Positions 51,821 through 57,599 of a DNA stretch of 57,599 nt are shown here, one piece after another (the first letter of the stretch is position 1; each line of letters begins with the position of its first letter). Origin of the DNA: Thermoanaerobacteraceae bacterium (lineage in GTDB: Bacteria; Bacillota; Thermoanaerobacteria; Thermoanaerobacterales; UBA4877); contig JASEJQ010000007.1 in NCBI GenBank assembly GCA_030016635.1, forward strand, positions 1-57,599, given 5' to 3'. Both the position numbers and the translations under genes were made by a program. The notes below the pieces were generated by a model that saw nothing but the letters and a program-made list of their open reading frames with translations, ran no database searches and was not told where the DNA came from.

Positions 51821-54112
51821 TCATTCACCGCCCCTGTATTTGCATATATCATCATATTCGCAGTATGCACCATATCCATCAGTCTTGGGACATTTCTTCG
51901 GACTCAATGGAAATTCGCCGTTTCTTATCCCATCAACGTAACCCAAGATGATGTCTTTGATTTCATCGAAAAATATTCCCCATTCATCTCCGGTCAAAAG
52001 TCCCTTCTTCCTGCTGCTAAAGCCAAAAGTTCCCATGTCTTTTAAGATTATCGGCTCGCGCTTTTTTTGTTCTATTGATAAATACATCCCCCCTGATGTT
52101 GCGATAAATTGATTTTCAATTGCCATTATATACACAGGAAGCTGTATGTCCAACCCACCTGCTGCCTCATCTATAGTTGGAACATACCCTTTTTTATAGT
52201 CTATAATGAGATAACCTCTATCTGTTTTATCCAACCTGTCTATCCTGCCGCTTATCGTTATCCCATCCAGGTTCAGTTCAATGGGATACTCGACCTCTAC
52301 CAATGTTCTACTGTAATTTTTATCTATCTCTGAATTTAAAAAATCCCTAAGTTTATCACCCATTATATCCTTATATAGTCTTCTCTCAGCTTCACTTTCA
52401 AAGAACCCAGCTGTATGGCTGTCGTAAACCTCAGATAGGATTTTTTCTATCTCCTTTAAATATTCCTCCCTATGATCCCCTTCAATGCCGTCCGGGAGTT
52501 TTAAATAAAATTGTTTCAACACCTCATGATATATGCTGCCGATTGTAATGCTGTCAAAGGCATTTTCCCTCTCCGGCACAAGTTTTAGCACATTCTTCAG
52601 GTAATACCTGTAGGGACACTGCCCATATTCATTGAGCTCAGACACAGAAAAGGAGGTCCTGGATATGCCATCTATCTTTAAACCATTTTGGTCTTTTAAT
52701 TCAACAGGATTTACTGGAAAAACCTCTCTTAGTTCAAGGGTCTGTTTTATATCCGGTTGGTTCAAAAACCACGAGGGCAAGGTGGGTGAATCACCTGGCC
52801 CTAGTATTGGATAGGATGCAATGATTTCATCTGAAGTGGATTTCAAAAAATTCCAGGATAGGTTTTCCCTTTCTATAAGGCTTTCTATGGTGTCCAGAGT
52901 ATATCCCAGGCTGTTTATTTGAGCCCTGTCTACGTCTTTTATCAGCCAGTCCCCGATAAATGTCCTCGGATAGCTCCCCTCATATGCCCCCACAAGATAA
53001 ACCCTTTTAAAGTTCAGACCGCGAATATCTAAGGGTGAATATATCCTCACCCCACCTGACCCCATCCCTTCCCTATATGTGATGCCCTTAAGAATAGAAG
53101 TGATGTGTTTTTTAAATCCCTCTTGAGAAATAAGTTTTTTATCAGGCATCCTTTCTTCCACAAACAGTATTCCATCCAAGACACTTAGAAAGGTTTTCCT
53201 GGCCTCTAAGTCCCTGCGCAGATTCTTGAGGTGTTTATGGTTTTGGGCCAGGCCCTCCGCACTTGAAATAGACGACTTTAAACGCTCAACCCATTCCACT
53301 ATGGTGTCATCTCCACCATTAATACCCTTTATGGTATTCTTTACGAAGGGGTTTGACAGGATAGGTGCCTGCAGCTCAAAGCCTACAGGTATGCCCCTGG
53401 TCTTAAAGGAATCATAAACATACCTCTTGTAACTATCATCCCTTGTAACAACTGCAACATCTCCATATGAAAAGCCATTGGATATGTCATTTATAATGTT
53501 GTCGGCCAGTCCGTAGCACTCCGCATATATATCTCTTGCCTTTACCACTTTGACCTTTGCCCTGTCGTTCAGCACAGTGTTTATTATCCCGGCTTTATCC
53601 CCAAGTAAATTGATAATTTCCCTCTGCACTGATGTAAAGTAGTAAAAATCCCGAAAAATAATTTTGTCAAATCCTTCTATGTATTTATTTGTCCTTATAT
53701 TGCCCCTGCATATTATAAACCTATCTTCCTTATCATAAAAACCCTGGTCGGATAAAAAATTCTGATATTGATGAAATATATTTACGAGGTCTGGCCAGGC
53801 CGGGCTATACATGGGTAATTGACAAATTTTATCCATAGTGATTCCCTGAAGTTTTAGCTCACCTATCACTCTGGACACATCGATAACATACCCCCAACGT
53901 ATTACTTTAAAATAGTTAAGTCCGGCAGATTCCATAATCCTATAGAGTATAAATGTCTTTTCATTGTTATCAATCTCTCTCTTACCCTTTAATGCCTTAT
54001 ATATACACTTCCAGACAAAGCCATCAAATGTTTCAAATCTATCTTCGGCCGGATTGCAGCCCACCATATACCTATCCATGAGTTCCTTTGTTGGTAAGAC
54101 ATAAAGATTCAT
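51821..54112 (-). CDS. addB: AddB-like nuclease subunit, compact
   Basis: A 763-residue partner of the preceding helicase. The C-terminal PD-(D/E)xK nuclease reads GRIDRLDKTDRGYLIIDYKKG then QLPVYIMAI. Cysteines in YGQCPYRYY and the C-terminal C-x8-C-x5-C (CPKTDGYGAYCEYDDIC) fit the AddB iron-sulfur staple. Unlike Bacillus AddB (about 1160 residues), the N terminus has no Walker A, so the helicase-like half is reduced. It starts an addB-addA operon, TAA-to-ATG nearly adjacent. Two palindromes encode GLA (53246) and AWP (53793). Confidence 0.82.
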   Translation of the reverse strand: MNLYVLPTKELMDRYMVGCNPAEDRFETFDGFVWKCIYKALKGKREIDNNEKTFILYRIMESAGLNYFKVIRWGYVIDVSRVIGELKLQGITMDKICQLPMYSPAWPDLVNIFHQYQNFLSDQGFYDKEDRFIICRGNIRTNKYIEGFDKIIFRDFYYFTSVQREIINLLGDKAGIINTVLNDRAKVKVVKARDIYAECYGLADNIINDISNGFSYGDVAVVTRDDSYKRYVYDSFKTRGIPVGFELQAPILSNPFVKNTIKGINGGDDTIVEWVERLKSSISSAEGLAQNHKHLKNLRRDLEARKTFLSVLDGILFVEERMPDKKLISQEGFKKHITSILKGITYREGMGSGGVRIYSPLDIRGLNFKRVYLVGAYEGSYPRTFIGDWLIKDVDRAQINSLGYTLDTIESLIERENLSWNFLKSTSDEIIASYPILGPGDSPTLPSWFLNQPDIKQTLELREVFPVNPVELKDQNGLKIDGISRTSFSVSELNEYGQCPYRYYLKNVLKLVPERENAFDSITIGSIYHEVLKQFYLKLPDGIEGDHREEYLKEIEKILSEVYDSHTAGFFESEAERRLYKDIMGDKLRDFLNSEIDKNYSRTLVEVEYPIELNLDGITISGRIDRLDKTDRGYLIIDYKKGYVPTIDEAAGGLDIQLPVYIMAIENQFIATSGGMYLSIEQKKREPIILKDMGTFGFSSRKKGLLTGDEWGIFFDEIKDIILGYVDGIRNGEFPLSPKKCPKTDGYGAYCEYDDICKYRGGE

Positions 54113-54150
54113 ACAAACACCTCAATTATTGAAATTGAGAACATGAAAAT

Positions 54151-54792
54151 TTAATAACCTATATCATCAGCAACCAATATTATATTAAAATCCGTATAGT
54201 CAGGTTTCCTCTCAATAATCGTGGTAATCTTGCATATGCGATCCTGGGTCTTGCAGTCATTACAAACCCCCGTATAATTACATGAATTATTTTTATTCAA
54301 TCTAATGGAGTTCAAAGGTGCTGCTACATTTTGAGCTCTTTTCATGCCCTCCTCTATATTTTCAACAATCTTATTTGCTCCTGCAACAATTATTACCTTT
54401 TTGGGCCCAAATATCATGGACGCAACCCTATTGCCTGCACTGTCTATATTTATTAATGCACCTGTCTCTGTTATGGCATTGGTACTGGAAATGAATACAT
54501 CTGATGAAAGCTGGAAATATCTAATCTTTAATACCTCTTCGGGAGTAAGCCCTTTTTCCCAGTGGTCAAATACTGTATTGCCTCTGGATTTCAGTTCATC
54601 TACAATTCCTAAACTTCTCACAGTTATGGAACCTCCGACTCCCACAGTCATACCAGGCTCTATCATATTTAATAATATATCCTTTGCCTCTTTAGCATCC
54701 TGTGCATATATTGCATTAAAACCGTTATCCTTTAAGTTCTTTATGGTTCTTCCCACCCTGGCATTGTAATAAATACTTCTTATATTATCCAT
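54151..54792 (-). CDS. LUD-domain (LutC/YkgG-like) protein
   Basis: A 213-residue LUD-domain protein: VGVGGSITVRSLGIVDEL (about 49-66), ISSTNAITETGALINIDSAGNRV and PKKVIIVAGANKI are family hallmarks. A C-terminal cysteine cluster (NSCNYTGVCNDCKTQDRIC) is typical of the stand-alone clostridial forms. LutC-type proteins act in lactate oxidation, but no lutA/lutB is here, so the role is unknown. AGGAGGGG lies upstream of the ATG. It is the last well-preserved housekeeping-type gene before the remnant zone. Confidence 0.85.
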   Translation of the reverse strand: MDNIRSIYYNARVGRTIKNLKDNGFNAIYAQDAKEAKDILLNMIEPGMTVGVGGSITVRSLGIVDELKSRGNTVFDHWEKGLTPEEVLKIRYFQLSSDVFISSTNAITETGALINIDSAGNRVASMIFGPKKVIIVAGANKIVENIEEGMKRAQNVAAPLNSIRLNKNNSCNYTGVCNDCKTQDRICKITTIIERKPDYTDFNIILVADDIGY

Positions 54793-54955
54793 TCTTAAGC
54801 CCCTCCTATTTAAATACTCTCATGATTTATTATAACACATCACTAAGAATGAAATGGGGTTAATGATAGTGTAGTTTTTGTAGTAAATATTTAATATGCA
54901 GTGATATCATCTTTTCCATAATTTCATATATAAACAGCGTACTAAGAGGGTCAAA

Positions 54956-55087
54956 CTAAACACAACCAACACGATGAATATAATCAAGTATACCTGCTTT
55001 TCCTTCCAGCTCATAGTCTGACCATAAGCTTTGATAAGCCAGAATAAATCTACAGGCCTGCTGTTTTGTGATTGTTAATTTTTCCAA
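54956..55087 (-). pseudogene. YcaQ-like DNA glycosylase, N-terminal remnant
   Basis: From TTG 55087 the minus strand encodes MEKLTITKQQACRFILAYQ, continuing with LWSDYELEGKAGILDYIHRV and GCV. This matches the start of the YcaQ winged-helix, crosslink-repair glycosylase family (KQQARRFxLAxQGLW, EGKAGILDFIRRVGC). The frame then has TAG where the family has Gln, followed by FDPL, the next family residues, before similarity is lost. So it has a nonsense codon and a large 3' deletion. A 35-codon membrane-like frame overlapping it (54907-55014) is a shadow. Confidence 0.75.
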
Positions 55088-55269
55088 TTTTAATATGACA
55101 CTCCTTTAACCTTAAAAATAGAAAATTGACATATACACACACTCTCAATTTACATTCTTGAATGTTTTTTCAAATCACTACTTTCTTATGTATATATTAT
55201 TACATATGAAAAAGGTCTGGCCAAAGTAGTATGCGCCATACCCTGCCGACCAGGCCCTGTATATAAAGG
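55088..55269. other. AT-rich spacer
   Basis: No gene, repeat or clear terminator is seen. A TTGACA at about 55126 has no convincing -10 partner. Confidence 0.4.
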
Positions 55270-55533
55270 CTATTTTTTGTATACATCACCTCTATTCCCT
55301 ATTGTCGCCACAAAAATTATTAAGTCTTTATTGTTAACCTTATAGATAATACGTATATCATTAAGTTTATACCTATATAATCCTGAGATTTCACCTTTCA
55401 GCTTCTTAATATAAATGCCCTGAAACGGTGATTGCGCTATCGTTTCAAGGCATTTCTTTATAGTTCCTTGCAATTTCTGTGGTGATTTGTTAATAAATTT
55501 AGCAGCTTCATGCGAAAGAATTATTCTATACAT
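55270..55533 (-). CDS. RelE/ParE-family toxin
   Basis: An 87-residue toxin starting MYRIILSHEAAKFINKSPQK. The pattern fits RelE/ParE: basic helix, LKGEISGLYRYKLNDIRIIYKVN beta core with the conserved Arg residues (YRYKLNDIRIIY), and a final Gly-Asn-Arg segment. It would cleave mRNA at the ribosome or poison gyrase. The start at 55533 overlaps the antitoxin by 8 bases. It is the only intact system in this remnant zone. Confidence 0.85.
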   Translation of the reverse strand: MYRIILSHEAAKFINKSPQKLQGTIKKCLETIAQSPFQGIYIKKLKGEISGLYRYKLNDIRIIYKVNNKDLIIFVATIGNRGDVYKK

Positions 55534-55762
55534 TTTTAAACACATCCTCAAAGCTATAAATGTTGCCTTTTTCTATATCTTCTAATCCTCTTTTTAATGA
55601 AGCCATTAAGTTTTTATCATTTAATATCTCATCGGTTGCTTCATTTTCTTCTTTTTCTTCCTTTTGTTTTATGAATTCAATGAAGTCAATAACCTCTGTA
55701 ATTCTGTCTTCCGGTATTTCATCAATCATTAATTTTACTTTTTCCTTTAAAACATTGTCCAT
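55526..55762 (-). CDS. Antitoxin of the RelE/ParE pair
   Basis: A 78-residue acidic protein (MDNVLKEKVKLMIDEIPEDR) with a helical N-terminal dimerisation region, a Lys/Glu-rich linker and a C-terminal segment LMASLKRGLEDIEKGNIYSF that fits toxin wrapping. The start at 55762 has GGGGTG 6 bases upstream; the frame extends to 55786 without a better site. Antitoxin precedes toxin, the usual order. DNA-binding family not resolved. Confidence 0.8.
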   Translation of the reverse strand: MDNVLKEKVKLMIDEIPEDRITEVIDFIEFIKQKEEKEENEATDEILNDKNLMASLKRGLEDIEKGNIYSFEDVFKNV

Positions 55763-55855
55763 AGCTATCACCCCAAACATTTTCATCTTTTTTCTATTAT
55801 ATATTTTTTTGTTTTTAAAAACAACACTATTATGTGTGCAGATCTTATCTTCTTT

Positions 55856-55883
55856 TGGCAGAGCTGCGGGGAATCAAACCCCG
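55856..55883 (-). other. tRNA/tmRNA-like 3' end fragment
   Basis: On the minus strand a T-arm-like hairpin, CGGGG-TTTGATT-CCCCG, is followed by exactly 7 acceptor-strand bases (CAGCTCT), one discriminator base (G) and CCA. That geometry is that of a tRNA or tmRNA 3' end. Loop position 56 is T rather than the invariant C, and no complementary 5' acceptor strand (AGAGCTG) or cloverleaf is seen upstream. It could be a decayed tRNA, an attachment-site copy or a structured element. Confidence 0.4.
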
Positions 55884-55943
55884 ATCCGGAAAGCTGACTT
55901 CGGCTTTGCTCCCCGTCGACACCTTCCAGCCTTGAAAACATTA

Positions 55944-55975
55944 AAAGAGCGCAAAAATGCGCTCTTTCATTTTGA
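55944..55975 (+). terminator. Bidirectional terminator
   Basis: AAAGAGCGC (55944-55952) and GCGCTCTTT (55959-55967) form a 9-bp stem with a 6-base loop. T-rich sequence follows on the plus strand (TTTCATTTTGAT) and four Ts on the minus strand. What plus-strand transcript it ends is unclear. Confidence 0.7.
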
Positions 55976-56017
55976 TGTAATCAATCTTGAAATTTCGCCG
56001 GCACGTACGTCCGGCAA

Positions 56018-56092
56018 TCAACGTAACCCCTCTGCATTACATTCTTTTATAACCTGCTCTTTAAATTCATAGCTATACTGTTTCTGTACCAT
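56018..56092 (-). pseudogene. Transposase N-terminal fragment (IS3/OrfA-like)
   Basis: From ATG 56092: MVQKQYSYEFKEQVIKEC, then NAEGLR and a stop. The first 18 residues match the start of IS3-type OrfA helix-turn-helix transposases (KQYSxEFKxQVVKxC). After that the similarity ends, so only a stub remains. A GGGAG site lies about 10 bases upstream. Confidence 0.55.
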
Positions 56093-56207
56093 ACTCTATC
56101 AACTCCCTAATAATATATTATAACATAAGTAGCTATTGTCCAAGTGTATTAGGGTGCTAAATAGAAATGTATTCTTCAGCAAGTGAATAATTGACGAAAT
56201 GCTGTTT

Positions 56208-57010
56208 TTAAACCAGCAAAGTATCTTCCACAATTTTGATATAATCAGGAAAATCAGTCATTGCATATTTTTTGGCAAGTTCTTCAAGAATTGTGGAAAT
56301 ATCCCGTATCTCACTATCAGTATACTCTTTGCATGACTTCGTAAAAATGTGTTTGCGCTTATAATAGCAAAACCTGTCATTCATGTCACAACATTGTCGT
56401 TCACAGTGCGTGGGGAAAGCTTTGACAAAATCATACGCATCCCCTCTTGCAAAAGCCATGAATGTAGCCTGACGCTCGATTTTTGTCACATTCCAATCTG
56501 TCACGCCAATATTATGAGAGAATTGTACAAGATGAAGCATCTCGTGGGCAGTCAAAAATCGAAGCTGCAAATCACCATAGTATTCGAGGGCATTTGCCGG
56601 CACGATTATATGATATACAGGGGTCGGATAAGCAAAAAACCCTCTTTTCTCAAAGCGAGGTAAACTTTACCTACGAGTTCTGGATATTGTTCAAACATTG
56701 GGACGATATATCTTTCTGCGTAAATGGCCAATATCTCTTTCCGTTCCTCACTTGACCTATCACAAAGATATCCCCAGCCCTGGAAGTCATTTGCATTATA
56801 CTGTCCTCCTGGTTTTTTTCTGGATTTAATCTCATGGGATAATATGTCATAAAACTCTGTTCCAAATAAACAGATTAGGACATACTTCATCGATTCGATA
56901 AACAATGGTGCTTCTTGGAATGGATCAGTTACACAGGGGACGACATTTCCCCATCTATCGATATTGCCATTTTTCTCGGTGATTGTAGTTACGAACAGTC
57001 TCCTTGTCAT
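56208..57010 (-). pseudogene. Frameshifted HExxH protein of unknown function
   Basis: Two frames on the minus strand join into one protein. The 57010-56606 frame ends near LRKEGF; one T missing in a T6 run at about 56621-56626 explains the shift, after which FAYPTPVYHIIVPANALEYY continues to 56208. The second part holds TAHEMLHLVQFSHN, an HExxH zinc-metallopeptidase-like motif, with a downstream ERQATFMA Glu. A further frame upstream (57090-57010: GYICKIKSLDCFIEPLDIIV) suggests another shift near 57005 and loss of the true start. I recognise no family. It abuts the integrase fragment, which lies on the other strand. Confidence 0.6.
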
Positions 57011-57092
57011 CAAGCACAATTATATCCAGTGGCTCAATAAAGCAATCTAAGCTCTTTATTTTGCAAATGTAACCAACCGGCTGGGTTTCCCC

Positions 57093-57284
57093 GTGCGGTT
57101 TCATAATCTAAGACACACTCATGCAAGCCTGCTGCTGAAAGCTGGGGTTAACGTAAAGATTATATCTGAAAGGTTGGGACATAGCTCTATTGAGATAACA
57201 CTCAATACGTATTCTCATGTCATGCCTGTAAAAGAAGCAGCTAACAAATTCGAAGAGATATTAAAAAAAGAGATCCTTCATTAG
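57093..57284 (+). pseudogene. Tyrosine recombinase (phage integrase) C-terminal fragment
   Basis: About 63 residues: FHNLRHTHASLLLKAGVNVK, then ISERLGHSSIEITLNTYSHV. These contain the HxxR box (HNLRH), the LGH box and the catalytic Tyr (NTYSH) of phage-type integrases. The first catalytic Arg and the whole N-terminal DNA-binding part are missing. The frame is open back to about 57060, but that sequence seems to belong to the neighbouring minus-strand remnant. It points toward the tRNA genes 80 bases away, the usual arrangement for an element integrated at a tRNA. Confidence 0.85.
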
Positions 57285-57333
57285 AAGAATATTTAGAAGA
57301 AATACAAAAATCGCATATTATAAATATTCTTCT
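57283..57333. other. 13-bp perfect inverted repeat beside integrase
   Basis: AGAAGAATATTTA (57283-57295) and TAAATATTCTTCT (57321-57333) are perfect complements separated by 25 bases, starting at the integrase stop. There is no T-run, so it is either a weak terminator or an integrase arm-type or att-related site. Confidence 0.5.
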
Positions 57334-57365
57334 ATACTCTAAAATGGCTTAAACAGGTAAAATAT

Positions 57366-57441
57366 TGGAGCTGATGGAGGGATTTGAACCCTCGACCTGC
57401 TGATTACGAATCAGCTGCTCTGCCGGCTGAGCTACATCAGC
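57366..57441 (-). tRNA. tRNA-Thr (CGT)
   Basis: A complete 76-base cloverleaf on the minus strand: acceptor GCTGATG/CATCAGC, D-arm TAGCTCAGCCGGCAGAGC, anticodon loop TTCGTAA (anticodon CGT), T-arm GAGGGTTCAAATCCCTC, discriminator T and encoded CCA. Confidence 0.95.
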
Positions 57442-57452
57442 CTCTATTATTA

Positions 57453-57528
57453 TGGTGCCTCGAAGTGGAATCGAACCACTGACACGGGGATTTTCAGTCC
57501 CCTGCTCTACCATCTGAGCTATCGAGGC
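57453..57528 (-). tRNA. tRNA-Phe (GAA)
   Basis: A complete 76-base tRNA on the minus strand: acceptor GCCTCGA/TCGAGGC, anticodon loop CTGAAAA (anticodon GAA), T-arm GTGGTTCGATTCCAC, discriminator A and encoded CCA. 11 bases separate it from tRNA-Thr, so they are one transcript. Confidence 0.96.
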
Positions 57529-57549
57529 TTAACTTTTTTCCATATAAAA

Positions 57550-57599
57550 TGGCGACCCGGAAGGGGTTCGAACCCTCGACCTCTAGCGTGACAGGCTAG
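57550..57599 (-). tRNA. tRNA-Asp (GTC), partial
   Basis: The 3' 50 bases of a tRNA on the minus strand: anticodon stem CTAGC/GCTAG with loop CTGTCAC (anticodon GTC), T-arm GAGGGTTCGAACCCC, discriminator G and CCA. The 5' part is cut off by the right edge. Confidence 0.9.

Larger units (their letters stand above)
55763..56017. other. Intergenic region with tRNA-like and hairpin elements
   Basis: No gene. Contains the tRNA-like 3' end (55856-55883), a GC-rich stretch unlike its AT-rich surroundings, a bidirectional terminator (55944-55967) and a GCCGGC/GTCCGGC dyad near 55998-56015. Confidence 0.5.

Noticed and set aside
170-53801. GGCCWGGCC explained purely by a preferred Gly-Leu-Ala codon string
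   Set aside because: The motif occurs in all three frames and encodes several other peptides, and once outside any gene.
54907-55014. A 35-residue putative small membrane protein (MSWKEKQVYLIIFIVLVV start)
   Set aside because: It overlaps the YcaQ-like remnant in another frame, has no ribosome binding site, and the remnant explains the sequence better.
1-57599. CRISPR arrays and rRNA genes
   Set aside because: No regularly spaced direct repeats and no rRNA-like sequence were seen; the dispersed repeats are kilobases apart.

Overview
The window looks like chromosome of a strictly anaerobic Gram-positive bacterium of the Clostridia type. The signs are a T-box leader, strong GGAGG-type ribosome binding sites, an oxygen-sensitive class III ribonucleotide reductase (nrdDG) under NrdR boxes, ferredoxin-type and molybdenum enzymes, and moderate GC. 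I cannot name the species. From the T-box at the left edge to the tRNA array at the right edge, practically every gene lies on the minus strand; only a broken integrase fragment is on the plus strand.

Layout, left to right. 1-2.2 kb: a T-box leader whose gene is off the edge, then a thioredoxin-like protein, a YraQ/ArsP-type permease and a frameshifted arsR. 2.2-5.0 kb: nrdG and nrdD with two NrdR boxes. 5.0-6.8 kb: a decayed IS110-family insertion sequence and an intergenic repeat. 6.8-10.4 kb: uppP, 5-formyl-THF cyclo-ligase, a YagE/RMD1 protein and an AllC-like N-carbamoyl amidohydrolase. 10.5-17.4 kb: an eight-gene operon (M29/NicX-like, OPT transporter, Asp/Glu/hydantoin racemase, DUF917, DUF1177, AroM, nitroreductase, DUF6092-like), preceded by a PucR-type regulator (17.7-19.3 kb). 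19.4-42.8 kb: an 18-gene purine/ureide operon. 42.8-48.8 kb: its sigma-54 promoter, palindromic enhancer sites, a YgeV-like sigma-54 activator, modABC and the selenium-dependent hydroxylase accessory genes yqeB and yqeC. 49.0-54.8 kb: a compact AddA/AddB-type helicase-nuclease and a LUD-domain protein. 54.8-57.3 kb: a graveyard of gene remnants (YcaQ-like, transposase, HExxH protein, integrase) with one intact toxin-antitoxin pair, next to tRNA-Thr, tRNA-Phe and a partial tRNA-Asp.

The centre is a Clostridia version of the E. coli xdh-yge-yqe-ssnA locus. Molybdate import (ModABC) and YqeB/YqeC would supply selenium-dependent molybdenum hydroxylases. Two sets of hydroxylase subunits, adenine and guanine-type deaminases, a purine permease, a hydantoinase/allantoinase, YgeY, YgeW and a PreT/PreA dihydropyrimidine dehydrogenase would degrade purines and open the ring. 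SHMT and two fold-type II PLP enzymes would feed carbon into serine/pyruvate metabolism. YgeX, carbamate kinase (YqeA), MocA (YgfJ) and one-piece YgfK are not in the window; PreT/PreA and the two PLP enzymes may replace YgfK and YgeX. One sigma-54 promoter upstream and one strong terminator downstream suggest a single transcript of about 23 kb.

The most unexpected signal is not a gene. The palindrome GGCCWGGCC occurs at least 23 times by my hand count, in all three reading frames and in five peptide contexts plus one non-coding RNA, far above chance. It resembles the HIP1 highly iterated palindrome of cyanobacteria. A second unexplained signal is a family of intergenic repeats (consensus core around GATCGCTCGTCTTGATAC) with at least five copies.
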